NCBI GenBank assembly: GCA_035649175.1
Contig: DASRKB010000064.1
Coordinates: 1-20,143 of the forward strand
Source: SCGC-AG-212-J23 sp035649175
GTDB taxonomy: Bacteria; Pseudomonadota; Gammaproteobacteria; Burkholderiales; SG8-39
Direction: 5' to 3'
Length of the DNA: 20,143 nucleotides
Below are positions 1 to 6,728 of the stretch, one piece after another. Position 1 is the stretch's first letter. Each line of letters starts with the position of its first letter. Position numbers and translations under genes: made by a program. The notes under the pieces were generated by a model, which saw only the letters and a list, made by a program, of their open reading frames with translations, was not told where the DNA came from and did no database searches.

Positions 1-20
1 GTACGCCCCAACTCTCCGTG

Positions 21-42
21 AAAAGGGTCCTGACCCCTTTTT
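21..42. repeat. GGGGTC-type short palindrome just downstream of ccmC
   Basis: Arms AAAAGGGTC (21-29) and GACCCCTTTT (32-41) pair with one bulged base around a 2-base loop. Read on the minus strand it follows the ccmC stop by about 11 bases and ends in TTTT, so it could act as a weak intrinsic terminator. It also resembles short GGGGTCAG...CCCC palindromes that are dispersed in many betaproteobacterial genomes. That resemblance is from memory and not tested here. Confidence 0.5.
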
Positions 43-52
43 CTCAGGATGC

Positions 53-757
53 TCACGAGACCAGCGCGCCTCGCTCGCGGATGATGCAGCGCAGGCGCAC
101 CATCGAGGCGGCGATGCTGTACATCCAGAAGCCGAGCGCGACGAGCAGCATGCCGGTCAGCATGGTGGCGGCCATGGTGGGCGCGCGCGTGAGGCTCACG
201 GATGCGCCCTGGTGCAGGGTGTTCCACCATTGCACCGAGTAGTAGATGATGGGAATGTTCACCACGCCGACGATGGCGAGCAGCGCCGCGGCCCGGTCGG
301 CGCGCCGCGGCTCGTCGATCGCCGCGTGCAGCGCGAGGAAGCCGAAGTACAGGAACAGCAGGATCAGCTCCGAGGTGAGGCGCGCGTCCCACACCCAGTA
401 GGTGCCCCAGGTGGGCTTGCCCCAGAGCGACCCGGTCCACAGCGCGATGAAGGTGAAGAGCGCCCCGGTAGGCGCGATGGCGAGGGCCATCATGCCCGAG
501 AGCCGGGTGTTGAAGGCGAAACCGAGCGCCGCCCAGAAGGCCATGACGAGATACAGGAACATGGACATCCACGCCGCGGGGACGTGGATGAAGATGATGC
601 GATAGGCCTCGCCCTGCTGCGCGTCGGTGGGCGCGACGAAGAAGCCGACATACAACCCCGCAGCGGCAAGAAGGACGGCTGCAACTCCACACCAATAAAC
701 TATCTTCCCGGCAAGCGGGTAGAACGTCTGAGGCGAGGCGTACCAGAACCATTTCAT
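53..757 (-). CDS. ccmC: Heme exporter/heme-handling protein CcmC
   Basis: Integral membrane protein of system I cytochrome c maturation. CcmC binds heme and loads it onto the chaperone CcmE on the periplasmic side. From the chosen ATG the protein is 234 residues with about six hydrophobic segments. The tryptophan-rich heme-binding motif WGTYWVWD is at residues 117-124. The two conserved periplasmic histidines appear as H58 (FIHVPAAW) and H182 (TLHQGAS), close to the known H60/H184 of the E. coli protein. An upstream in-frame ATG at 793 is rejected: the N-terminus MKWFWYASP is typical of the family, and this start makes an ATGA overlap with the ccmB stop. It is the last complete gene of the minus-strand operon. 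No ccmD-like start is visible in the 52 bases that remain before the window edge. Confidence 0.96.
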   Translation of the reverse strand: MKWFWYASPQTFYPLAGKIVYWCGVAAVLLAAAGLYVGFFVAPTDAQQGEAYRIIFIHVPAAWMSMFLYLVMAFWAALGFAFNTRLSGMMALAIAPTGALFTFIALWTGSLWGKPTWGTYWVWDARLTSELILLFLYFGFLALHAAIDEPRRADRAAALLAIVGVVNIPIIYYSVQWWNTLHQGASVSLTRAPTMAATMLTGMLLVALGFWMYSIAASMVRLRCIIRERGALVS

Positions 758-1422
758 TCCGAAGAGATCCTCAAGGCGGCCGCGATCGCCCACGGCGCGA
801 ACGCCGCAGCGAGCACCAGGCCAGCGCCGAGCAGGAGAAGCTGCCCCTGCGCGCCGAGACCGGAGGCCGCCATCTCGACCGCGCCCGCGCCCATGACCAG
901 CACCGGCACGTACAGCGGCAGGACGAGCAGCGCGAGCAGCACGCCGCCGGCGCGCAGGCCCAAGGTCAGCGCCGCGCCGATCGCGCCGATCAGGCTGAGC
1001 ACCGGCGTGCCGAGCGCCAATGATAAGGCAAGCACGCCGTAGAGCGCGGGCTGGAGGTCGTACTGCAGGGCGATCAGCGGCGCGATGGCGACCAGCGGCA
1101 ATCCCGACACGAGCCAGTGGGCAAGCGCCTTGGCCGCCGCCACCACGCCGAGCGGGGTCGCCCCGAGCAGCATCTGCTCGAGCGTGCCGTCGGCGTGGTC
1201 GTCGGCGAAGAGGCGCCCGAGCGAGAGCAGGGAGGAAAGTAGCGCCGCCACCCAGATCGCTCCCGGCGCGATGGCGCGCAGCAGGTTCGGCTCCGCGCCG
1301 ATGCCGAGGGGAAAGAGGCTCGTCACGATGACGAAGAAGAGCAGCGCCGTGGCCACGTCGCTGCGCCGGCGCAGGGCGAGCAGCAGGTCGCGGTAGACGA
1401 TGGTGCGCGCCGCCGCGAGCAC
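754..1422 (-). CDS. ccmB: Heme exporter membrane subunit CcmB
   Basis: Membrane subunit that partners the CcmA ATPase in the CcmABCD complex, which releases holo-CcmE from CcmC during cytochrome c biogenesis. The 222-residue product has the usual CcmB length and about six hydrophobic helices. It carries the family-typical early stretch FPLGIGAEPNLLRAIAPG and then LFADDHADGTLEQMLL. The start is GTG at 1422, one base after the ccmA stop, and the stop overlaps the ccmC ATG as ATGA, so the three genes are almost certainly translated together. The periplasmic cytochromes encoded upstream in the same direction contain 15 CXXCH sites in all, which makes a co-transcribed maturation module sensible. 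Confidence 0.95.
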   Translation of the reverse strand: MLAAARTIVYRDLLLALRRRSDVATALLFFVIVTSLFPLGIGAEPNLLRAIAPGAIWVAALLSSLLSLGRLFADDHADGTLEQMLLGATPLGVVAAAKALAHWLVSGLPLVAIAPLIALQYDLQPALYGVLALSLALGTPVLSLIGAIGAALTLGLRAGGVLLALLVLPLYVPVLVMGAGAVEMAASGLGAQGQLLLLGAGLVLAAAFAPWAIAAALRISSE

Positions 1423-1423
1423 G

Positions 1424-2026
1424 CTAAAGCTCGATCATGCGCGCGTGCTCGACCCGCACATCCTGGTGGCTGGTGAAGACGACCGCGCCGCCGCGTGCCG
1501 CGTGCTCCGTGAGCATGCGCTCCAGGCCCTCGGCCGCCCCGGTGTCCAGCGCGGTGAGCGGCTCGTCGAGGAGCCAAAGCGGCACCGCTGCCGAAAGGAC
1601 GAGCCGCGCGAGCGCCGCCCGCCGGCGCTGCCCCTGCGAGAGCCGCTTGAGCGGGGGGCCCTCGGGGACGCCGAAGCGCCCGAGCGCCTCGGCGAGCGAG
1701 CGGTGGGTCGTTTCTACGCCGGCCAGGCGGCAGGCGATGTCCAGGTTTTCCGTAGCGGTGAGATCGTCTTTCACCGCCGGCGCATGTCCCAGGTAGACGA
1801 GATGACGCGCGTAGTCCTCCTTCAGCGCGCCGATCGGGGCGCCCCTCCAGCGCACCTCGCCGGCGGCGGGAGTCAGCAGGCCGCAGAGGATCCTCAGAAG
1901 GCTCGTCTTGCCGGCGCCATTCGGCCCCGCGATGCGCAGCAACTCGCCCGGCGCGGCGGCGAGCGATAGCCCCCGGAACAATACCCGTCCGCCGCGCTGG
2001 CATTCCAGGTTGCGCGCCTCAAGCAC
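1424..2026 (-). CDS. ccmA: Heme exporter ATP-binding protein CcmA
   Basis: Cytoplasmic ABC-type ATPase of system I cytochrome c maturation, 200 residues as usual for CcmA. Walker A is GPNGAGKT at residues 34-41. The ABC signature LSQGQRRRA is at 129-137, Walker B WLLDEP at 151-156, and the switch histidine is in TSHQ (H187). LSQGQ and the short length separate it from generic ABC transporter ATPases. The start is taken as GTG at 2026, giving the N-terminus MLEARNLEC. No good ribosome binding site precedes it, so the start is fairly but not fully sure. It lies 36 bases after the hemerythrin gene stop, and a GC-rich inverted repeat sits in that gap. Confidence 0.95.
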   Translation of the reverse strand: MLEARNLECQRGGRVLFRGLSLAAAPGELLRIAGPNGAGKTSLLRILCGLLTPAAGEVRWRGAPIGALKEDYARHLVYLGHAPAVKDDLTATENLDIACRLAGVETTHRSLAEALGRFGVPEGPPLKRLSQGQRRRAALARLVLSAAVPLWLLDEPLTALDTGAAEGLERMLTEHAARGGAVVFTSHQDVRVEHARMIEL

Positions 2027-2042
2027 GGAATATTGTTGCAGA

Positions 2043-2062
2043 AGCCGCGACCGCGCGCGGCT
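2043..2062 (-). terminator. GC-rich hairpin between hemerythrin gene and ccmA
   Basis: Arms AGCCGCG (2043-2049) and CGCGGCT (2056-2062) form a perfect 7-bp stem with a 6-base loop, directly after the hemerythrin gene stop. There is no U-tract on the minus strand. It may therefore be a partial attenuator or an RNA-stabilising hairpin rather than a full terminator. It could lower ccmABC expression relative to the cytochrome genes. Confidence 0.3.
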
Positions 2063-2584
2063 CTAGGTCTGCTGTGCAATGCGCCGGCGCAAGCTCGCGT
2101 AGTCGGTGTCCTGGGCCTCCGGCGCGGCATCCTTCACGGCCCGCCAGTCCTCCTCGCCCAGCGCCCTCTCGGCGCGTGGGAGGACACTGTCCTCTTCCCG
2201 GGCGATGTGGCTGTCGTAGTAGACGAGATAGGTGGCAAGGATCATCTCCACCTCTTCGCGCGGCACGATCGCTCCTTCGAGTATGGCGTTGATTCTTTCG
2301 AGCAGCGTCTCGCCGGCGTGCGCGATCACGCGGTGCTCCTGCTGCAGGCGCACGAGCGGCAGCTCGAGCTCGGGGACGCGGGAAGCGAGACGCGCGAAAG
2401 CCTCGTCCTCGCGCCGGTGGTGGACCTGGTCGCCGTAATCGCGCAGGTAGGAGACGACCTCGACCATGAGCTCGTAATTCGGCCTTTCGCCGCCGTGGAA
2501 GACATCGAGCTCCTTGCGCAGGAGCCCGAGCAGCCGGCGGAAGTACGCGTGCTCCTCGTGCCACGCGACGACCGGGTTGGTCAT
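2063..2584 (-). CDS. Hemerythrin/HHE cation-binding domain protein
   Basis: A 173-residue, mostly helical soluble protein of the hemerythrin HHE family, which binds a diiron centre and can bind O2, sense redox state, or aid iron repair. Candidate ligands occur in family order: H9/H12, the HHRREDE segment (H55, H56, E59), H84 (QQEHRV), and H126 with E130/D132 in SHIAREED. No signal peptide is seen, so it should be cytoplasmic. The start ATG at 2584 is chosen because the frame upstream runs into the end of the mtrB-like gene and is not protein-like. Only 10 bases separate it from the mtrB-like stop, so it is part of the electron-transfer operon. A role in O2 or iron protection is an inference from context. 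Confidence 0.88.
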   Translation of the reverse strand: MTNPVVAWHEEHAYFRRLLGLLRKELDVFHGGERPNYELMVEVVSYLRDYGDQVHHRREDEAFARLASRVPELELPLVRLQQEHRVIAHAGETLLERINAILEGAIVPREEVEMILATYLVYYDSHIAREEDSVLPRAERALGEEDWRAVKDAAPEAQDTDYASLRRRIAQQT

Positions 2585-2594
2585 GCCGCCCGCT

Positions 2595-4673
2595 TCAGAA
2601 CTGGTAGTAGTACGTGGCCCCGATGAAGTGCACCTGTTGCACCGGGTCCTGGCGCACGGTGGTCGCCGGCGTGCCGCTGTCGGCGTACACCCAGCCGGTC
2701 CAGTACCAGTCGTCCACCTCGAAGCGGTCGTAGATATACTGCAGGCGCGCGCCCGAGCGCTTGGTGAGGGCATAGCGCGCGTCGATCTTGAGCCGGGTCG
2801 AGGTGTAGACCGCATCGGGGATCGCCGGCGTAATGATTCCCGGGGTGATCGCCACCTGCTGGAACTCGCCGCGGTCCTTGGTGTAGGAAATCTCCGCGCC
2901 GAGCTCGAGCACGCCGGTAGGCTTGCCCTTCAGGCCGAGCCCGACCGCTTCACCGACGTTGCGCAGCCGTGCCTCCCACACCCCGTTTCCACCGGTCGTC
3001 GGGCAGGTAAGCCCGATATTCGTCGGCACAGGAATCGCGGGTGGGGTGGCCGCCGCGCCAAGGCAGCTCGACTGCTCGGCGCGCGTGTCGCTGCGCGAGG
3101 TCCAGGCCACAGCCTGCCATTTTTCCGAGAACGTATAGGCCAGGTCGATCGAGTAGAACTCCGCCTTCCCTTCCCGCGGCCCGAGCGTACGGCCGCTGTA
3201 CTCGTCGTTGGCGCCCTCGGCCACCAGCGTGATCGACAGCGGCTCGGTCGGCACCCAGTCGAGCGTGAGGCGCACCTTGTCGCGGTCGCGGTCGGCGAGG
3301 TGCAGCGGGTGGATGAGGTTGCTGCCCACGCTACCGTCGTTGCGGGTGTTGACGTACCAGTCCGAGCCGGTGCGCTCGCTGCGCACGAGCGTGACCGCGC
3401 CGTTGATCGTATCCGAGAGCGAGCGGCGCAAATCGAGCTTGTAGGAGGTCTCCTCGGTCTCGTCCCGGAAGCTCACCGAGCGCACCGCCGAGGTGTTGCG
3501 CTTGCGATTTTCCTGCTCCAGGCCGCCGGTGACGGTGAAGCCCGCGGGCAGCAGGTAGCTCGCCTCGGCCTTGCCGTTGACGTTCTCGAAGGAGCGCGGC
3601 TCATTGCGCCCGTCGTGCGTGCTCGTGGCCCCCGGGGCCGTATAAACGTACACCGGCGTCTTGTCGTCGCGGTCCTCGTAGCGCAGATCCGCGCGCAGCC
3701 CGAGCTTCGGCAGCGGGCGCGAGGAGATGCCCGCCTGCAGTAGCGTGGTGTCGATGCGCCCGCCCAGGTTCTCGGGGATGCCCGGCAGCGCGCCGGCGAT
3801 GCCGGCGCTGAAGCGCTCTTCCTGCTTGATCTGGCCGTGCGCCACCTTGAACGTGGCGCGAGTGCTCGGCGTGAAGCTGTAGCCGCCGGTGAACGAGAGC
3901 TGGTGCGACTGGTTGTCCGGCGGCAGCGCAACCGGCGTGACGGCCTGCGGCGTGCCGGCGGCGTTGAGCTTGTCGACGAACGAGTTGGCATTCTGGAACG
4001 CGGCGCCGTAGTAGGCGGCCACGAGCTGCAGCCGCTCGCCGGTGAAGCCGACCGACGCGTCGACCTGGTTGGTTTCCCAGTCGATGGGCTCGACCATGAA
4101 GCGGCCAGAGGCCTGACCCCACAGCCGCGTGCCCTCCTTCCGCTCGTTGCGCACCTTAACCCCGCCGTCGAAGCCGGAGCCGAACTGCATGCTGCCGCCC
4201 AGGCCGATGCGGTCGCGGCGCGTCTCCAGGCGCACGTCGCGCGCCGGGACGGCGCCTTCGCGCTGCACCGTCGTGTCGATGCCGCCCAGGGTGGTATTGA
4301 CGACGTAGGGGCTGATGCGCGGGATCTGGCTGAAGTCGATGAAGTAGCCCCAGCTACCTTGGCGCTCGTGCTCGAAGCGCAGATCTCGGCTTTCGAGCCC
4401 GAGGTTGCGCCCCTGAAACCTGAGCCAGGTGCCGGTCGCGTCATCACGGCGGTTGATGTCGACGCCGAGCAAGCCGTAGGCCCCTTGCTCGTGCAGGCCG
4501 TTGAACATGCCGAAGCGCAGGTTGTCGTTGTCGACGTAGCCGACCCCCGCCTCGACCGTGCTCTGCGGCGTGGTGAGCATCCGGAGGTCCTCGTCTTCCT
4601 GCGCGAATGCCGGCGGGAATGCGCCGAGCAGCCCTGCGGCCAGCGCGGTGAGGGGTATGCCATGCGGTCTCAT
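2595..4673 (-). CDS. mtrB: MtrB/PioB/MtoB-family outer-membrane beta-barrel
   Basis: Outer-membrane porin that sheathes a periplasmic decaheme cytochrome and lets electrons cross the outer membrane. The 692-residue product has a signal peptide ending near AFA/Q (residues 1-24), a family-typical early block (VGYVDNDNLRFG, then GSWGYFIDFSQIPR), and many alternating amphipathic strands. It ends in phenylalanine (TYYYQF), a typical barrel C-terminus. The N-terminal CXXC motif of Shewanella MtrB is absent. The only cysteines in the mature part are C537 and C557, in what looks like one large loop. ATG at 4673 has GGAG seven bases upstream and follows the decaheme cytochrome stop by 12 bases. In Betaproteobacteria the counterpart is called mtoB; the symbol given is that of the family. 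Confidence 0.93.
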   Translation of the reverse strand: MRPHGIPLTALAAGLLGAFPPAFAQEDEDLRMLTTPQSTVEAGVGYVDNDNLRFGMFNGLHEQGAYGLLGVDINRRDDATGTWLRFQGRNLGLESRDLRFEHERQGSWGYFIDFSQIPRISPYVVNTTLGGIDTTVQREGAVPARDVRLETRRDRIGLGGSMQFGSGFDGGVKVRNERKEGTRLWGQASGRFMVEPIDWETNQVDASVGFTGERLQLVAAYYGAAFQNANSFVDKLNAAGTPQAVTPVALPPDNQSHQLSFTGGYSFTPSTRATFKVAHGQIKQEERFSAGIAGALPGIPENLGGRIDTTLLQAGISSRPLPKLGLRADLRYEDRDDKTPVYVYTAPGATSTHDGRNEPRSFENVNGKAEASYLLPAGFTVTGGLEQENRKRNTSAVRSVSFRDETEETSYKLDLRRSLSDTINGAVTLVRSERTGSDWYVNTRNDGSVGSNLIHPLHLADRDRDKVRLTLDWVPTEPLSITLVAEGANDEYSGRTLGPREGKAEFYSIDLAYTFSEKWQAVAWTSRSDTRAEQSSCLGAAATPPAIPVPTNIGLTCPTTGGNGVWEARLRNVGEAVGLGLKGKPTGVLELGAEISYTKDRGEFQQVAITPGIITPAIPDAVYTSTRLKIDARYALTKRSGARLQYIYDRFEVDDWYWTGWVYADSGTPATTVRQDPVQQVHFIGATYYYQF

Positions 4674-4685
4674 GTCGGTCTCCGA

Positions 4686-5639
4686 TCAGCGCCGGAACGA
4701 GCGCTCGCCCGAGTCGTTGAAGACGTTGTTGGTCCCGTGGATGTTGGTGTGGCAGTTGAGGCACGAGCGCGCCTGAGTGATGCCGCGCGTGCGATTGGTG
4801 TTTCCTGTGCCCGGCTCGAAGCCGGCGAGGTTGCCGCGGTGGCTGGTCGGCTCGTGGCACTGCTGGCAGAGCCAGGGGGCGCGCACCTTGAGGAGGTTGT
4901 CGTTCGCCGTGCCGTGCGGGTTGTGGCAGATCGCGCAGTTCTCCTGCACCGGGGCATGGGTGCGCACGAACGGCCCGCGCTTCTCCATGTGGCAGGTGTA
5001 GCAGGTGTCGTTCACGCTGTCGCGCAGCAGCATCTTCTCGCCCGCGGTGCCGTGCGGGTTGTGGCAGTCGGCGCACACCACCTTGCCTTCGCGAATCGGA
5101 TGGCGCGAGGGACGGTTGACCTGCGCGCGCACCTCCTTGTGGCAGGCGAAACAGGCCTCGGCCTGGTAGTCCTTGTCGCGCACCTTGTCGTGCTGCGTGT
5201 GAACGTCGTGGCAGGACGTGCAGGCCACGTCGCGCCCGGCGTGCATGGACATCTGCCAGTGAATGCGGTTGCCGCCCTGGTGGCAGGCAAGGCAGGCCTG
5301 GTTGCGCTCGGCGATCGGCGTCTTCGAGGTCTTGGAGAAGCTGCGGTCGGGTTTGGGCCGCTCCTTGGCGTCCGGTGGCCGATTCACGTGCAGGTCGGAA
5401 ACGCCGTGGCAGCTCGTGCAGGTCGGCGTGCGCCCATCGGCGAGGGTGCCGTGCTTGGTCTTCGCGATGGCGAGCACCGGGTACTCCTCGGTCTCGTCGT
5501 GGCAGCGCGTGCACTGCGCGTCGCCCTTGAGCACCTTGTCCTGGCGCTGCGCCAGCGCGTCGCCGGCGAAGAACACGCCGACGAGGACGAGCGCGAGCAT
5601 CGGTGCGTGGAAAAGCCCTGCCTTCCTGAGGTCGCTCAT
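4686..5639 (-). CDS. mtrA: Periplasmic decaheme c-type cytochrome, MtrA/MtoA/DmsE family
   Basis: Decaheme electron carrier that inserts into the MtrB-type barrel and links periplasmic donors to the cell exterior. The 317-residue product has a signal peptide (cleavage near ALA/Q, residue 30) and exactly ten CXXCH sites, in order CTRCH, CTSCH, CLACH, CTSCH, CFACH, CADCH, CYTCH, CAICH, CQQCH and CLNCH. This matches MtrA in length and heme count. The repeated CHNPHG blocks are typical of the DmsE/MtrA family. The start ATG at 5639 overlaps the preceding cytochrome stop as ATGA. A longer upstream frame is rejected because it runs through that gene. The betaproteobacterial counterpart is mtoA, but the sequence alone does not decide between Fe(II) oxidation and metal or DMSO reduction. 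Confidence 0.95.
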   Translation of the reverse strand: MSDLRKAGLFHAPMLALVLVGVFFAGDALAQRQDKVLKGDAQCTRCHDETEEYPVLAIAKTKHGTLADGRTPTCTSCHGVSDLHVNRPPDAKERPKPDRSFSKTSKTPIAERNQACLACHQGGNRIHWQMSMHAGRDVACTSCHDVHTQHDKVRDKDYQAEACFACHKEVRAQVNRPSRHPIREGKVVCADCHNPHGTAGEKMLLRDSVNDTCYTCHMEKRGPFVRTHAPVQENCAICHNPHGTANDNLLKVRAPWLCQQCHEPTSHRGNLAGFEPGTGNTNRTRGITQARSCLNCHTNIHGTNNVFNDSGERSFRR

Positions 5640-6238
5640 TGCTTCACCATGTTGAGTTCCCGCGGTCCCGGACCGTCCGGCTCGTTGTGGGCGATGCCGA
5701 AGTGGCAGTCGATGCAGGTCAGGCCCTCGGCCTTCGCCTTCTTGTGGCGGGCCTGCGCCTTCTCCGACTGCAGCTCGGTGCTCATCGACTCCGCCTTGTG
5801 GCAGTTGCGGCACTCGAGCGAGTCATTCGCCTTCATGCGCATCCACTCGCGCTTCGCCATCTCGTAGCGGTGCTTCTCGAACTTCTCTTTCGTGTTGATC
5901 TCGCCGGTGATCTTGCCCCACACCTCGAAGGTCGCCGCCACCTTGCGCTTGAGCATGGGAATGGGCTCGCGCGGCACGTGGCAGTCGGAGCACACCGCGC
6001 GCACGCCCGAGCGGTTCTTGTCGTGGATGGTGTCCTTGTACTCGACGTACACGTTCTCGCGCATCTCGTGGCAGCCGATGCAGAACGACTCGGTGTTGGT
6101 CCAGGCGAGGCCGGCGGCCCCCGCGGCGAGCAGCGTGCCGCCGATGAACATGGTGGCGATCACGAGGCCCAGGCCGAGCGTTACCCGGGAGCAGGTCTTG
6201 CACCGGGTCTGCAGATCACGCCACCACTGGCGCAGCAT
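5636..6238 (-). CDS. NapC/NirT-family tetraheme cytochrome c (CymA-like)
   Basis: Membrane-anchored tetraheme quinol/quinone-linked cytochrome, predicted to pass electrons between the quinone pool and the periplasmic decaheme cytochrome. The 200-residue protein has one N-terminal membrane anchor (about residues 18-46) and four CXXCH sites: CIGCH, CSDCH, CRNCH and CIDCH. The first is followed by EM in the family pattern FCxxCHxM, where Met ligates heme 1. Length and layout match CymA/NapC rather than longer pentaheme members. It sits 10 bases after the class I cytochrome gene and overlaps the decaheme gene by ATGA. Iron-oxidiser mto clusters also pair a CymA homologue with mtoAB. No nitrate or nitrite reductase gene is nearby to support a nap or nir role. 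Confidence 0.93.
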   Translation of the reverse strand: MLRQWWRDLQTRCKTCSRVTLGLGLVIATMFIGGTLLAAGAAGLAWTNTESFCIGCHEMRENVYVEYKDTIHDKNRSGVRAVCSDCHVPREPIPMLKRKVAATFEVWGKITGEINTKEKFEKHRYEMAKREWMRMKANDSLECRNCHKAESMSTELQSEKAQARHKKAKAEGLTCIDCHFGIAHNEPDGPGPRELNMVKQ

Positions 6239-6248
6239 GGCGCGCGCC

Positions 6249-6578
6249 TCAGCGCGTTAGGATGTACTTGACGACGTTGCGCACGTCCGCCTCGTTCTTG
6301 GTCTTCAGCGCATCGTGCAGCTCCTCCTTGCCGTCGACCTTGATCTTCGGGTTGCTGGTGAGGTGCTTGAAGAGCGCGTCCTCGGCGTCGGCCTTGCCCT
6401 TGTACTTCGCGGCGGTCTCCTGGAAGGGGGGGCCTTCCTTTTTCGCCGACACGGCATGGCATTTCAGGCAGCCGCTCTTCTTCATCAGCGCTTGCGCGGC
6501 GGAGACGTCCTGCGCGTGCGCGGCGATGCTTCCGAGCGCGAGCGCGAGGCCAGCGAGGCTTGTGGTTCCGAGTTTCAT
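6249..6578 (-). CDS. Small periplasmic class I cytochrome c, MtoD-like position
   Basis: A 109-residue monoheme cytochrome with a signal peptide (cleavage near AHA/Q, residues 1-22) and a single CLKCH site at 37-41, so the mature protein is about 87 residues. It is probably a periplasmic shuttle between the decaheme cytochrome and the inner-membrane complexes. No methionine occurs after the heme site, so the usual Met axial ligand is missing; H88 in EELHDAL or H71 is the likely substitute. ATG at 6578 is preceded by GGGAG at good spacing. It is the first gene of the operon, and an FNR-type palindrome lies 64-77 bases upstream. The role resembles MtoD of iron oxidisers by position and size only, not by demonstrated orthology. 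Confidence 0.88.
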   Translation of the reverse strand: MKLGTTSLAGLALALGSIAAHAQDVSAAQALMKKSGCLKCHAVSAKKEGPPFQETAAKYKGKADAEDALFKHLTSNPKIKVDGKEELHDALKTKNEADVRNVVKYILTR

Positions 6579-6613
6579 GGTCTCCCTTCCGGTCCAGCTT
6601 GTTGTTCGCTCCC

Positions 6614-6619
6614 ATTTGA
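6614..6619 (-). promoter_or_regulatory. Possible -10 element for the cytochrome operon
   Basis: The minus strand reads TCAAAT, 4 of 6 to TATAAT. It is placed so that a start site near 6607 would lie 41.5 bases from the centre of the FNR-type palindrome at 6642-6655, the spacing of class II FNR-activated promoters. This is inference from spacing; no convincing -35 was sought, because activated promoters often lack one. Confidence 0.35.
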
Positions 6620-6641
6620 GCGCCGGAATTCTTTGTGCCGT

Positions 6642-6655
6642 TTGATCTGGATCAA
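6642..6655. promoter_or_regulatory. FNR/DNR-type operator, perfect match
   Basis: TTGATCTGGATCAA is a perfect TTGAT-N4-ATCAA palindrome, the consensus bound by FNR, ANR and DNR-class regulators. It lies in the divergent intergenic region, 64 bases upstream of the class I cytochrome ATG and 74 bases upstream of the first regulator ATG. It could activate the electron-transfer operon under low oxygen or another signal. Confidence 0.8.
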
Positions 6656-6680
6656 GCGCAAGCGCCGCGCAGGTGATCTG

Positions 6681-6694
6681 TTGACATGGGTCAA
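6681..6694. promoter_or_regulatory. Second FNR/FixK-type palindrome
   Basis: TTGACATGGGTCAA is a perfect TTGAC-N4-GTCAA palindrome, close to FNR/FixK sites. It lies 35 bases upstream of the preferred start of the first regulator and touches an alternative ATG at 6696. The position suits autoregulation of the regulator gene. Confidence 0.6.
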
Positions 6695-6728
6695 CATGGC
6701 GCGATGCACAAAAGCTACGCTTGTTGGC

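Noticed and set aside
3837..5867. Long plus-strand open frame opposite the decaheme cytochrome and barrel genes
   Set aside because: It is the antisense shadow of genes with ten heme motifs and a clear signal peptide; its composition is Val/Ala/Arg-rich without motifs.
5636..6238. Assignment of the tetraheme cytochrome as NapC or NirT of a denitrification operon
   Set aside because: No nap, nir or other nitrogen-oxide reductase gene is in the window. The neighbours are an MtrAB-type conduit, so CymA-like is the better description.
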